A stretch of 64,000 nt of DNA from positions 480,964,861-481,028,860 of the forward strand of contig CM060920.1 in the NCBI GenBank assembly GCA_030737875.1, written 5' to 3'. The stretch comes from Allium sativum (taxonomy: Eukaryota; Streptophyta; Magnoliopsida; Asparagales; Amaryllidaceae). Of the stretch, positions 1-12,570 are shown one piece after another. Made by a program: the position numbers and the translations under genes. The first letter of the stretch is position 1; each line of letters opens with the position of its first letter. Below the pieces are notes generated by a model. That model searched no databases. It saw only the letters and a list, made by a program, of their open reading frames with translations, and was not told the DNA's origin.

Positions 1-692
1 TGTTTGATGATAACAACCAAATAAATATTATTTTAAATGTGTTTGTTACTGTCCTGTTCTATTTATACATCAAAGACAGGAGTATAATATTTATATTTAA
101 ATAGAATACGACTGAACAGACATTCATATATTCATACAATATTTTATTTAAATTAAATATTATACTTCAGACATTTAAACAGTACAACTATTTATAACTC
201 TACTGTTTACAATTCAAATATTTTTGAATATTTCTGACATGAATCATTTAACACATCACAGAAATTGTACTATTAAAAGATTCAAACAAATTGAAACAAA
301 TTGAATTAAGCAGCATAAATATTTTTTATTTCAATCAATATTGATCATTACAAATAATAGTACAATTCTATTCAGTCGTGTCTACAACCACTCTCATAAA
401 CACAGAATTCTCATTACATACATATTGACTAATATTCACTGACTCATATACACTCTGCATTCTCTATCTTCTGTCAGACCAGTCCTCACAGCTTCTAGCT
501 ATCAGTCCAGTTATCTTCATACATGTTACAGAAGAACACACACAGTAGACTGCAACAAAAATGAAATTAAATTCAAGCAAATAAAAATTTATTTTTTAAA
601 TTTTATTTGCCTCAGAATTATGGTGTATTTCTCATCATTTTTCTAGACTTTGTCTGATATGCAGGGACAGAAAAATTGACTGATGGCTGCAT

Positions 693-722
693 GTACACAC
701 GTGTATAAATATACACGTGTGC
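693..722 (+). promoter_or_regulatory. Palindromic double CACGTG (G-box) motif in LTR
   Basis: Two ACACGTGT blocks flank TATAAATAT, making a near-perfect 30 bp dyad. It is kept unchanged in the 3' LTR at 7694-7723. A CCAAT motif follows about 15 bp downstream (ccaatcagcg). Palindromic CACGTG-type hubs are known in Sirevirus LTRs. A regulatory role here is inferred. Confidence 0.5.
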
Positions 723-2525
723 ACTGCCTTGCCAATCAGCGAGCAACTGAGAAGTAGCCACAAGGACCGTCTCGACTCAGTGCACATTAAAAAATTAACC
801 AAGAAACAAAACAGCAATATGGTGATACATGCACGAGCTAATGGTGCAACAAGAAGTCAATGCAACATGATCACAAGCCAGAATGGAGCTACAAGCAAAC
901 TGGACGAACATGTATGATTCATTTAGCAATATATACAAGGAACAATGATCAATGATTCAGCACAATGCAAGTATCATTACACTCAGGCAAAAATGAAAGT
1001 GATCAGGTTTATGTTATGGTGATTGAGGATGGTGCAGTTGATCAATTATATTCAAGTATACACATCAAACCATTTTCAGCGAGTTCAAGCAAATAGAATC
1101 AACATGGATATGGAAAGTCAAGAAAAACACAAGTCAGATTCAAGACAGTATAGTGCAGCTTTAAGTAAACAAATTCAGGTGCATGGGTGAACACAACATG
1201 AATCATGGTTAAATTCAGCTAATGTACAGATTAGTTCAAGTTAGGAGGCAAAACTGTATGGTGAAATCAAAGTGATCATGCTCTCTCAGCCTAAAATACA
1301 CAAGTGATCAACATATCTCAAAACAAGTGTTGGCAAAATGGTCGAGACTGTGATGTATGGTCAACATTATGAATTAAGTGCAGCAATAAACAATATGATA
1401 CAACATGCATGGGAGATTCTACTGCACCAAGTCAGACAGTTAATGTAATAGCATGGTGCAACAAATTCAAAGCATATTAAGTTCAGGTGAAAAATGTCGA
1501 GCCAGTTTACAAGAATAGGCAAGTGCAGCATTTAAAGTATGGCGAGCCAGTTCAAAATAAAGAGCAAAAATATACATAAAAACTATGGTGCACATGTGAT
1601 ACTGTAAATAATATGGTAGATCATGCATATTGTCCAGTCGTGGCAAATTTCGAATATAGACATGGCCAAAGCATGAAGACACACAAATTCACAAATCAGC
1701 ATAGTAATGATCAAACAGGTCAAGCCAGCCAACATGTAAATGGAGCAACTAATCAAGCTTGAAGCATGGTGTTCATGTATGTAAATAATACAAGGCTTGG
1801 CGAAATGAAGCATCTGTTCATGTTAGAGTATAACTAGTTTTATCAAAACCAGAAACCAAAAGTTTCATGTTCGAGTGCAAGAATGAATCAAAGAATAGTT
1901 CAAAATTTCCTGAAACCAAAAGTTTAAATTTAGTAGTGAGCTATATAGGAAGGTTGAAATATTCAGGTTCAAATTCAATCAAGAAAAATCCCAAAAATTC
2001 ACGCTCAAGGACTCCAGATTTATTTATAGAATAATGGTACAAGATGGACAAAGTCCAAGCACTAGTTCGCATGTCAGAAAATCCCACGCATATCAATTCA
2101 AAGAATGATAACTGGCAAGTTCTAGTACAAAAGAAATTATATCAAACTGATCAAATATTATATTCATTCTTATCAGTTCAAAATTATCTGGCAAGTTCAA
2201 GTATTATTTCTGTTCAAAGGAAGATCAAGGCAGCGGTTTCTTTTTATCAGTTTTAGTATGAACAAATTCGAGATATTTTTCAGAAGTATGAATATATATA
2301 TACACACACGTCATTTTTTCTAGAACAAGTTTGGAACTTTCAAAGTTTACAATTCAAAAGCCAAGGATTTCAAAGCAATAAAAAACCACACGCAAGATTC
2401 CAGAAGATTGAAGAATTCAAACTCCACATCAACAAAGCCGATTAAAATCAAGCCCCAAATATTTTCGTATATATCATTACCAAGTCGTATATTGAAATCA
2501 GAGAATATTTAGGATTTTTTAATGC

Positions 2526-2533
2526 TATAAATA
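2526..2533 (+). promoter_or_regulatory. Putative LTR TATA box
   Basis: TATAAATA stands in a T/A-rich run followed by a mixed leader starting about 25 bp downstream. The same motif is at 9517-9524 in the 3' LTR. Its position about 750 bp before the LTR end is reasonable for the start of R. Confidence 0.45.
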
Positions 2534-3285
2534 TCCATCGATTCATCACAGGCAATCCATCCACGTTCAAGCACAATCGAAGAGAAATCCGAATTAAAAA
2601 TCATACTAGAGAACAAGCAAGCAACTTGGATCCAAATCGAAGCATCTGAAAGCAACATCGAAGTCGAGCATCGGAGAATCGCACTCCATCACTCAAGCGT
2701 AGAGATTTGGGGGAAGATTGAAGAAACCATAGGAATTTCTCAGGAGCCTCCGCCATTTTTAAGGAAAGAGATCGAGCAAAAATAAAGTGGTGAAGCATAT
2801 ACAAGGGGTCGGCCAAGAAATTTTAAAAAAGGATAACCCTTCCAATTTAAACTCCTAAGGGTTTTTTAAAAATTTGTTTTATTGGTTTTTTTTTTCTTAT
2901 TTGTCTTTTTCAATTTCAATTTGTAATCGAATATGTAGTTTTCTAGTTTGTCTCTAAAACTAGGGAGATGAATTACGGGATTTGTAATTCGGGGAAATCT
3001 GGTTTCGGGGATATAAACCAGTGCAGGGTTTTGAGCGTAGGGTTAAGAACAGTTGGGAGCGAGTGTCGCGAGTTTACAGGGGATCATAAGTGTAGAGATT
3101 GTTTTAACTCCTAGTAGAAACCTTGGGGAATGCAGCAGTAGGCAGGGTTTTGCCGAAGCTGGGTATATCTGTGTGTTATTTATTTTCCACATTTATTATC
3201 TGTGCTGTGATTATTTAATTACTCTGTGAAAATCTGGGATAAACCCTATTCACCTCCCTCTAGGGTTAATTTAGATCCTACAAGT

Positions 3286-3297
3286 GGTATAAGAGCA
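3286..3297 (+). other. Primer binding site (initiator tRNA-Met type)
   Basis: TGGTATAAGAGC begins two bases after the LTR end and differs at one base from TGGTATCAGAGC, the complement of the plant initiator tRNA-Met 3' end. This fixes the 5' LTR boundary and the + orientation. Confidence 0.85.
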
Positions 3298-3331
3298 GGT
3301 ATTTATTTTATTTTATTTTAACTCTAGAGTC

Positions 3332-5320
3332 ATGAATTTGTCTAATAATGCTTTTTCTGAGGGTCAGTCCATAGCTAGGCCACCAATGTTTAATGGAGCT
3401 GATTATGCATACAGGAAAGCTAGGATGAAAATTTATTTGAGTTCAGTCGATTACGATGTGTGGGATATTATTGAAACAGGTTATAAATCTCCCATTGTTA
3501 TTGTTAGTGGTGTTGAAATTCCTAAATCAAAAGACAGGTGGGATGTTAATGATAAAAAATTATTTTCAACTAATGCCAAAGCGATGAATGCTTTAATCTG
3601 TGCTCTTGATAAAACTGAATTTAATCGAATTTCTCATTGTGAGACTGCGCAGGAAATATGGCATACATTGGAGGTCACACATGAAGGTACATCTCAAGTG
3701 AAGTAATCTCGTCTCGCTCTACTCAGCAACGAATATGAAAATTTCTCTATGCAAAGAGATGAAGATATAAAAGAGATGTATGGACGCTTCTCGTCACTAG
3801 TCTACAATGCAAAAGCTCTTGGCAAAACCTATACCGAAGTGGAATTGATCAGAAAAATATTGAGAGTGCTACTGATAAATTTTGAACCTAAGGTGATGGC
3901 GATACAAGAATCAAAAGATCTTAATAAAGTAAGCATGGAAGAGTTGATCGGAAATCTGATTACTTACGAGATGGAATTAAAAGCAAGAGAAGAATGAAAG
4001 GATTCTGAATCAAAGAAAAAGACGTTCGCTCTAAATAATTCCGTTGAATGTAATGATGATGATTCCGCTGAAGAGCTAGCCATGGATTTGAAAAAGTGGG
4101 CCAAATGAAAATACAAGCCACAAACGAAGAAAACTATCAAATCCAAAAGTTCAGAAAGTTCAAACGATGAAGTGTTTTGCTGCAACTGCAAGAAACCTGG
4201 ACATATCAAACCAAATTGCCCACAGCTTAAAAATGAAAAGAAGAAGAAGTTCAGAAGAAAGAAGAAGGCTTTTGCTGCTACATGGGATGACCAGGAAGGA
4301 GAAGAAGTTTCTGAAAGTGATGAAGAGGAAGCTAATTTATGTCTTATGGCTCAATCTAATTCGGATGGTAGTGAAGTGGATTCTAGTGAGGTATCGAATT
4401 TTACCAATAAAGAATTAATTTTAATGTGTCACAACCTCACAAAAACCGTTGATTCTCTTGAACTAAAAGTTAAGAAATTGAAATCTGATAGGTTAAAACT
4501 AGTTTAAGAAAATAACAGTTTAGAAAGAAAATTTGAAAAAAGTTAAGAATTCACCGTTTTCAGAATGCGAAAAATGTCAATTTTTGAGTAACGATTTTTT
4601 GAAATTCAAAACTGATTTTGAGTTACTTAAAAGTGAAAACGTGAATTTGAATAACGAAAATCGTGATTTTGAAAAGGTAATTGAAAAGCTTAGAGAATCT
4701 GAAAAACTTGATTTTGAAAAGCGAAAACAATTTGAAATGGAAATTTCAAGTCCAATGCTAAAATCAAATCACATGAAAACGAAAATTTGATTTTGAAACA
4801 AATTGATGCTGAAAAGAGGAAAATCGCTATTAATCGTTGTTCAAATTTAATGAAAGAAAATAGCAATTCAACGACTTGAGTCAACTTTAACTAAATTTTC
4901 CAAAGGAGAGAAATCGTTGAATATGTTGTTAAAAAACAAATTTTTTGTTCAAAATAAAAATGGACTTGGCTTTGGATCTGATCAAGTTGAAGAACAAAAT
5001 TCTAATGATTTTAAAAATTCTTTAAATGGTTTTGAAAACGATCAATTTGAAAATTTGAAATCTAATAATTTCATAGGGTTTTTGAATCATAAACGAAATA
5101 ATAACTCGTTTAAAAACAATTCATTTAAACATGTTTAGATTCCAAAAATTAACAAAATGTTTTTGAGTAAGTCTAAACGAATTTGGGTTCCAAAGGGTAC
5201 TGTAGTGGATTGTAACGAATTGTTATATAAACGGGTTTGGGTACCAAAACGTGTAAACGAAGATAAGAGTGGTAAAACAACTTTTGTTAGACCACTCGAT
5301 CATATAAACATTTAGGTACC
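3332..5320 (+). pseudogene. gag: Copia gag (UBN2-type capsid, zinc knuckle, coiled coil), broken
   Basis: Translation from ATG 3332 gives a Sirevirus-type gag: an N-terminal EGQS-RPPMFNG segment, a capsid with the EIWHTLEVTHEGT motif (about residues 110-120), MEELIGNL near residue 200, and a CCHC zinc knuckle (CCNCKKPGHIKPNC, about 4172-4216). Acidic and Lys-rich stretches follow, then a Glu/Lys/Asn-rich coiled-coil part and two WVPK motifs (about 5180-5260), typical just before copia protease. Stops interrupt the frame at about 3704, 3995, 4106 and 4505; at least one looks like CGA to TGA decay. The reading frame also shifts by one between about 4505 and 4533. Nothing resembling protease follows. 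Gag would package element RNA into virus-like particles, so this copy cannot make the full product. Confidence 0.85.
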
Positions 5321-6706
5321 GTGGGAGGCTAAGGAACAACTGTGCTTAAGTGAGATAAAATTCAAGTTGATTCGTATATCGAATTATTTGGAGTTCCTTA
5401 GCCATAGATTCAGAGTTGGAGATTCATTGGATCACATCGATTATGGTAAGTCAGGTATGATCTCTAAACTCGTATTTTTATTCCTTTTTTAGTTTATTTT
5501 TCTTTTTAATTTTTATTTCTTTTATTCTCTTTATGTTTTTACTTGGCTGATTTTGAAATCTTTCGTTATTGATTGTAGAATTTCCTAGATTATAAAAAAA
5601 AAAGAAAAAAATTAATTTTTTTAAGTGATTTCAAATAATTATCTTCAAATTTGATCGTTGAATGTTTCATGTGCTTGTCTAAAAATTCTTTGAAAAATTC
5701 ACCTGTGATTCATGTTTTGAAAATAATCTTGTGCTGCTCTGATAAGGAAATTGATTTGATTTGCTGATTGGACGATGAGTTGGAAATTAGTTACTGATTT
5801 TCTAGGCAATCAAATATATATGTGGTTTTAAAATTGTCTAAGAGCAACCACCATTAGAAATATTAGATAATTTCACCTTCTACTGATTGATTTTGAAACT
5901 GTTTCTCAAACTTGCATTGATATTTTCAAAAACTCCTATTGGAATTGATATTTTCAATTTTAAAATTATTCAAAAATTGAAATTATTGATTGATTTGAAC
6001 CATTTTGTGACTCATCAAAATTATTAATAGATTTATGAAATTGTGATGAGTTGTGAGTATGATATAATTCATAACTAGAGGATATGTTATTTTAAATCTC
6101 ATGATGATTGGACAGATTTTATAATATCTTTGAATTAGAACTTATTTCACGATCATCTTCTATATCTACCATATTTATGTCATTCATCATGGTTTTATTT
6201 AATTTGGGGAGTTCTAATTATTCTTGAAATAAAAATAAAAATAAAAAATAAAAAATTTATCCTTGGTATTCACTCCCATTTAAAAGTCCTCGCGGTTATG
6301 CATGGGTGAATTACCTTAATTTCTATGTGCTTCCATTCTCACTTAAAAGACCTTTGGGCTGTGCATGGATGGAAATCATTAGAGAGGATAAAGTTAAGTT
6401 ACTACTAACCCCATTTAAAAGTCCTTTAGGCTATGCATGGTTAGAAAGTGCTTAACACATTTTTGAGCATATTTAAAATCTTCAAAATTCATATTTAAAT
6501 ATTCAATTGAACTCTCCTCATTCTATAAAATCCATCGTAAATCCATTCATTCTGAAAGTGAAATTTGCTTCTGATTTAAAGATTATTATGATTTTTGTTT
6601 GAATAAATGAGATTTGCGATATATATATTCTCTCTCTTAATTTGAATTTATATATAAAGTCTATATTCATCACTATTTCGATTTCTATTGTCCTTTTGAT
6701 GATAAC
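5321..6706 (+). other. Non-coding internal region where pol should be
   Basis: This stretch of about 1.4 kb between the gag remnant and the purine tracts is AT-rich and stop-filled in all frames. No integrase, RT or RNase H motif (such as YVDD or the DDE spacing) was seen. It holds the three-copy repeat listed separately. Confidence 0.6.
6274..6446 (+). repeat. Three diverged ~38 bp repeats spaced ~65-70 bp
   Basis: Copies at about 6274-6310, 6337-6374 and 6409-6446 share the pattern cc/tcAYTTAAAAGtCCTttgGGcTaTGCATGG. They lie in the non-coding 3' internal region. Function unknown. Confidence 0.7.
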
Positions 6707-6943
6707 AAAAGGGGGAGAATGTTCAAGATTTTGATTGATGGGTATTTAATTCAAAAATATTTTAAGATGGGAAATTAAGTATCTAGAGGGAGAATGGTCA
6801 ATTGGATTTCACCATTCATATTTTCCACATATATAGGGGGAGTTCAGTTGTAGGGGGAGCATACAAATAGGGGGAGTAATATATCTCACGTTCAAACACA
6901 TTCAAAAACTTTTATTTGTTTGTCATCATCAAATGAGGGAGAT
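6707..6943 (+). other. Array of polypurine tracts before the 3' LTR
   Basis: Six purine blocks built on GGGGGAG or GAGGGAGA occur at about 6707-6720, 6785-6795, 6833-6842, 6851-6860, 6865-6875 and 6931-6943. The last abuts the LTR and is the likely functional plus-strand primer. Multiple polypurine tracts are a known Sirevirus trait. Confidence 0.7.
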
Positions 6944-9900
6944 TGTTGTATATAACTGTGTTGTATACACAATTATATGATTTTTGTTTGATGATAACAA
7001 CCAAATAAATATTATTTTAAGTGTGTTTGTTACTGTACTATTCTATTTATACATCACAGACAGGAGTATGATATTTATATCTAAATAGAATACGACTGAA
7101 CAGACATTCATATATTCATACAGTATTTTATTTAAATTAAATATTATACTTCAAACATTCAAACAGTACAACTATTTTATAACTCCACTATTTACAATTC
7201 AAATATTTTTGAATATTTCTGACATGACTCATTTAACACATCATAGAAATTGTACTATTAAAAGATTCAAACAAATTGAAACAGATTGAATTAAACAACA
7301 TAATTTTTTTTATTTCAATCAATATTGATCATTACAAATAACAATACAATTCTATTCAGTCGTGTCTACAACCACTCGTGTCTACAACCACTCTCATAAA
7401 CACAGAATTCTCGTTACATACATATTGACTAATATTCACTGACTCATATATACTCTGCATTCTCTATCTTCTGTCAGTCCAGTCTTCACAGCTTCCAGCT
7501 ATCAGTCCAGTCATCTTCATACCTGTCACAGAAGAAGACACACAGAGTAGACTGCAACAAAAATGAAATTAAATTCAAGCAAATAAAAATTTATTTTTTA
7601 AATTTATTCGCCTTAGAATTACGGCGTGTTTCTCATCATTTTTCTCGACTTTGTCTGATATGCAGGGACAAAAAAATTGACTGATGCCTGCATGTACACA
7701 CGTGTATAAATATACACGTGTGCACTGCCTCGCCAATCAGCGAGCAACTGAGGAGTGGACACAAGGACCGTCTCGACTCAGTGCACATTAAAAAATTAAC
7801 TAGGAAACAAAACTGCAATATGGTGATACATGCACGAGCTAATGGTGCAACAAGACGTAAGTGCAACATGATCACAAGCCAGAATGGAGCTATAAGCAAA
7901 CTGGACGAACATGTATGATTCATTTAGCAATATATACAAGGAGCAATAATGATCAATGATTCAGCACAATGCAAGTATCATTAAACTCAGGCAAAAATGA
8001 AAGTGATTAGGTTGATGTTATGGTGGTTGAGGATGGTGCAGTTGATCAGTTATATTCAAGTATACACATCAAACCATATTCAGCAAGTTCAAGCAAATAG
8101 CATCAACATGGATATGGCAAGTCTAGAAAAACAAAAGTCAGATTCAAGACAGTATAGTGCAGCTTTAAGTAAACAAATTCAGGTGCATGGGTGAACACAA
8201 CATGAATCATGGTTTAATTAAGCTAATGTATAGGTTAGTTCAAGTCAGAGGCAAAATTGTATGGTGAAATCAAAGTGATCATGCTCTCTCAGCCCAAAAT
8301 ACACAAGTGATCAACATATCTCAAAACAAGTGTTGGCAAAATGGCCCAGACAGTCATGTATGGTCAACATCATGAATTAAGTTCAGCAATAAACAATATG
8401 GTACAACATGCATGGGAGATTCTACTGCACCAAGTCAGACAGTTAATGCAATAGCATGGTGCAACAAATTCAAAGCATGTTAAGTTCAGGTGTGTCGAGC
8501 CAGTTTACAAGAATAGGCAAGTGCAGCATTTAAAGTATGGCAAGCCAGTTCAAAATAAAGAGCAGAAATATACATAAAAACTATGGTGCACATGTGATAC
8601 TGTAAATAATATGGCAAATTATGCATATTGTCCAGTCGTGGCAAATTTCGAATATAGACATGGCCAAAGCATGAAGACACACAAATTCACAAATCAGCAT
8701 AGTAATGATCAAACAGGTAAAGCCAGCCAACATGTAAATGGAGCAAACTAATCAAGCTTGAAGCATGGTGTTCATGTATGTAAACAATACAAGGCTTGGC
8801 AAAATGAAGCACCTGTTCATGTCAAAGCATAACTAGTTTTATCAAAACCAGAAACCAAAAGTTTCATGTTCGAGTGCAAGAATGAATCAAAGAATAGTTC
8901 AAAATTTCCTGAAACCAAAATTTTAAATTTAGTAGTGAGATATATAGGAAGGTTGAAATATTCAGATTCAAATTAAATCAAGAAAAAGCCCAAAAATTCA
9001 CACTCAAGGACTCCAAATTTATTTACAGAAAAATGGTACAAGATGGACAAAGTCCAAGCACTAGTTCACATGTCAGAAAATCACAAGCATATCAATTCAA
9101 AGAATGATAATTGGCAAGTTCTAGTACAAAAGAAATTATATCAAACTGATCAAATATTATATTCATTCTTATCAGTTCAAAATTATCTGGCAAGTTCAAG
9201 TATTGTTTCTGTTCAAAGGAAGATCAAGGCAGCGTTCTTTTTATCAGTTTTAGTGCAAATTCGAGATATTTTTCAGAAGTATGAATATATATATATATAC
9301 GGCATTTTTTCCAGAACAAGTTTGAAACTTTCAAAGTTTACAATTCAAAAGCCAAGGATTTTAAAGCAATAAAAAACCACACGCAAGATTCCAGAAGATT
9401 GAAGAATTCAAACTCCACATCAACAAAGCCGATTAAAATCAAGCCCCAAATATTTTCGTATATATCATTACCAAGTCGTATATTGAAATCAGAGAATATT
9501 TAGGATTTTTTAATGCTATAAATATCCACCGATTCATCACAGGCAATCCATCCAAGTTCAATCACAATTGAAGAGAAATCCGAATTAAAAATCATACCAG
9601 AGAACAAGCAAGCAACTTGGATCCAAATCGAAGCATCTGAAAGCAACGTCGAAGTCGAGCATCGGAGAAACCCACTCCATCACTCAAGTGCAGAGAATTG
9701 GTGGAAGATTGAAGAAACCCTAGGAATTTCTCAAGAGCCGCCGCCATTTTTAAGGAAAGAGATCGAGCAAAAATAAAGTGGTGAAGCAAATACAAGGGGC
9801 CGACCAAGAAATTTTAAAAGGAGATATCCCTTCCAATTTAAACTCCTAAGGGTTTTTCAAAATTTGTTTTATTGGTTTTTTTTTCTTACTTCTATTTTTC

Positions 9901-10271
9901 AATTTCAATTTGTAATCGAATCTGTAGTTTTCTAGTTTGTCTCTAAAACTAGGGAGACGAATTACAGGATTTGTAACTCAGGGAAATCTGGTTTCGGGGA
10001 TATAAACCAGTGCAAGGTTTTGAGCGTAGGGTTAAGAACAGTTGGGAGCGAGTGTCACGAGTTTACAGGGGATTGTAAGCGTAGATATTGTTTTAATTCC
10101 TAGTAGAAACCTCGGGGAATGCGGCAGTAGGCAGGGTTTTGTCGAAGTTGGGTATATCTGTGTGTTATTTATCTTCCGCATTTATTATCTGTGCTGTGAT
10201 TATTTAATTACTCTGTGAAAATTTGCGATAAACCCTATTCAGCCCCCTCTAGGGTTAATTTAGATCCTACA
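6944..10271 (+). repeat. 3' LTR of Sirevirus-like element
   Basis: This complete LTR of 3328 bp begins TGTTG after the purine tract and ends CTACA. It carries the same palindrome (7694-7723) and TATA motif (9517-9524) as the 5' copy. It differs by scattered substitutions and by small indels such as a 16 bp duplication near 7364-7395 (tcgtgtctacaaccac). The 5 bp after it (ccatg, 10272-10276) would be the target duplication, but its partner is outside the window. Confidence 0.9.
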
Positions 10272-11459
10272 CCATGTTGCATTGAATGCTTGTTTCCTCT
10301 CCTTATTGAAGTATTTGAAAAGTACTTTGGTTTTCTCAAGTTGGGATAGTCTCTTTTCAAGTATTTCATAATCCTGATGCATATCATTTAAGACTTTAGT
10401 AATTTCTTTATCAAAAATTTGATACTTAGTCATCCATTGCCATGAAGCATACATTGGCCTTTTCCGTTTCTGAATCATTATCACTTGATGATGTATCTAA
10501 ATCATCCCATGTTGCATTGAATGCTTGTTTCCTCTCCTTATTGAAGTATTTGAAAAGTACTTTGGTTTTCTCAAGTTGGGACAGTCTCTTTTCAAATTAC
10601 CGGGTTTATCACATTCGAAACATTTAACAGCATTTCCATTTCTGGAATTATTGTTGTTAGTTTTTCGAAGTTTCTTCGTTATCCAGTACCTCAAGAATTT
10701 CTTGATCTTCTTGGTAATAAACTCAAGATCATCATCAACAGTATCATCATCTTGTTCATCATTATCGATCATCGCATTAAGTGTCAGTGATTTCTTCTCA
10801 TTTCCCTGATTCTCTTTTCTAACCTGCAACTTTACATCATAGGACATTAGGTTACCAATTATTTCTTCTATTGACATAATACTAATATCATTGGCCTCTT
10901 CGATCGCCAGAGTCTTCTGATCTCATTCACTAGGAAGTGAATTCAAGATCTTTCTGACTTAGTCTTCTTGGTAATTTTCTTTTCTAATGATATTAAGGCA
11001 CGTACTATATCTTAAAATCTAGAATACATATCAGAAATATTCATTTGATTACATTTGAAAGAGTTGAAACTGGTGAGTTAGCATAAATATCTTTGCCTTT
11101 TTTACTTTATTGGTGCCTTCATGTGTGACTTTCAGTATTCTCCTAATTTCATATGCAGAATTACAAATAGACATTTGATTAAATTTATTTCAATCTAAGG
11201 AGCAAAATAAAATGTTCATGGCTTTAGAATTATTAATTGCTTGTGTCTTTTGGTCTAGTGTCCATTTTGAATAACCAGTTTAAGGCTTTATGTATTCTAC
11301 TTGGGTAATGTTCCAAATGTCTAAACCATTAGACTACAAATAAAATTTCATCCTACAATCCCAATAAGCATAATCACTGCCATGAAATAGAGGGGGTTTA
11401 GTGGTAGATTGCCCTTCTATAAAATACTTAATAATGGTGTTACTAGTATCACTGGCCAT
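10272..11459 (-). pseudogene. gag: Copia gag pseudogene (UBN2-type, zinc knuckle)
   Basis: The minus-strand ATG at 11457-11459 opens a gag with EGQSTTKPPLFHGSDYAYW near the N-terminus, VTHEGTNKVKKAKI further on, MSIEEIIGNLMSYD (from 10877), and a CCHC zinc knuckle (CFECDKPGNLKRDC) near 10600. Several stops and at least one frameshift break it. After the zinc knuckle a 91 bp segment (10507-10597) is repeated at 10272-10362, so the C-terminal Lys-rich part occurs twice. The protein would have been a nucleocapsid/capsid precursor. The copy is dead and truncated at its 3' end by the neighbouring LTR. Confidence 0.8.
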
Positions 11460-11515
11460 TTAATATTTCCAAAATTCATATGATGAAATTTGAAAACCTA
11501 GGCTTTGATACCAAT

Positions 11516-12570
11516 TGTTAGGGATCAGGGTGTCTAAAACTCTATGTTATTGGATCTTAAGGCTATTCAGACACTAGAGACATAAAGTGTATTTACTATA
11601 TCTATTCAAATTCAAACATAAAGAAATAAGTAATAAAATAAAATAAAATAAAGTAAATAACACCCATATTTTTATACTGGTTCGGATTATCCAATCCTAC
11701 ATTCAGTCCTGTACTTCACCATGTAGAATTTCACTATAATTGCTTTCTTTCCACGGTGGCAAGAACACCTTTACAATCTTTTCATGGGCTACAAGATACA
11801 TCTTCTCCTTATCAACATCACCAAATAATGGAAAGTAATTGTATCTTCAATACAGATTTTGCTGATTTGGTACAGTGATCCTATAGACCTCCAATGGCAA
11901 TATATCTTTAAATTCTTTGAGGAAATAGGATAAAATCAGAGAGAATGATATGAATTCAAGTACAACTCTCTGATATTGTATGGCTTGCAAATCAATGGAG
12001 AATTGGAATGAAAGAGAGCAGATTTACAAGAAAAATATGATAGTATTCAATGGATTTGTGTAGAGAATATATGGAGAAGAAAGAGTAGAAGAAAATGTGA
12101 AAAGATGATGTAAAAATTCGTTGCCAGAAGCCTTTAAATTGTATTTGAAAGGATGAGTCTTTTAGTGAAGGGATGAAGGGAAGTAACTTCTCAGTTTAAA
12201 TTTTAAAATCTGAAAAGCCGTTATATGTCGGCATGTAACAAGTTATATGTCGACATACCTATGTTGCAAAAGACACTTATAAGTGTCACAAATATTCAGC
12301 ACTTCAGATTTCCTTATATTTGTGGATTTTGGTAATTCAGTTGAGGTCAATGGTTGATTATCTTCAAGTATAATTGCCATGAGATCTTTAACAAAATATT
12401 CTAAGGTTAAACCACTTCCTCATCACTTCAAACACCTCCATTCTTCAGCATTCTTCTCTAATACGCTTTGGTTTTCAGTTGTTCTGATTATCCTTCCATT
12501 GCTCTGATTAAACTTCTTATATAATCCCTCTTTTGTACCCTTGTACGTTTCTAAAAATATTTCCATAACA
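11516..12570 (-). repeat. 5' LTR of the minus-strand copia fragment
   Basis: The block starts TGTTAGGG and ends CCATAACA on the + strand, giving TGTTA/TAACA inverted ends, and it abuts the primer-site complement gctttgatacca at 11502-11513. Length is 1055 bp. The far side (tatct, 12571-12575) may be one half of the target duplication. Its partner is lost. Confidence 0.75.

Larger units (their letters stand above)
1..3283 (+). repeat. 5' LTR of Sirevirus-like element (left 41 bp missing)
   Basis: Position 1 aligns with 6985 in the 3' LTR, and the copy ends CTACA at 3283 just before the primer site. The full LTR would be about 3.3 kb, long for a copia element. It is A-rich and codes for nothing I recognise. 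A TATA motif at 2526 implies a U3 of about 2.5 kb and an R-U5 of about 0.75 kb. An AATAAA at about 2782 could be a poly(A) signal. Confidence 0.88.
1..10271 (+). mobile_element. Sirevirus-like Ty1/copia element, gag-only, with 3.3 kb LTRs
   Basis: The sequence from position 1 recurs from 6985 with only scattered differences, so two direct LTRs flank an internal region at 3284-6943. The LTRs begin TGTTG (seen at 6944) and end CTACA. A tRNA-Met type primer site follows the left LTR and a purine tract precedes the right one. The internal part encodes only a copia gag. I find no protease, integrase, reverse transcriptase or RNase H. The gag type, the repeated purine tracts and the palindromic LTR motifs fit the Sirevirus (SIRE/Maximus) lineage, an inference from known family traits. 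The element is non-autonomous and its gag is also broken. The first 41 LTR bases lie left of the window, so the 5' target duplication cannot be seen. Confidence 0.85.
10272..12570 (-). mobile_element. Older Ty1/copia fragment (5' LTR plus broken gag), minus strand
   Basis: Read on the minus strand, this is an LTR (12570 to 11516), a tRNA-Met type primer site (complement at 11502-11513) and a gag starting at 11459. The Sirevirus-like 3' LTR replaces everything after 10272, which implies that the other element jumped into this one. Pol and the 3' LTR are not in the window. Confidence 0.8.
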
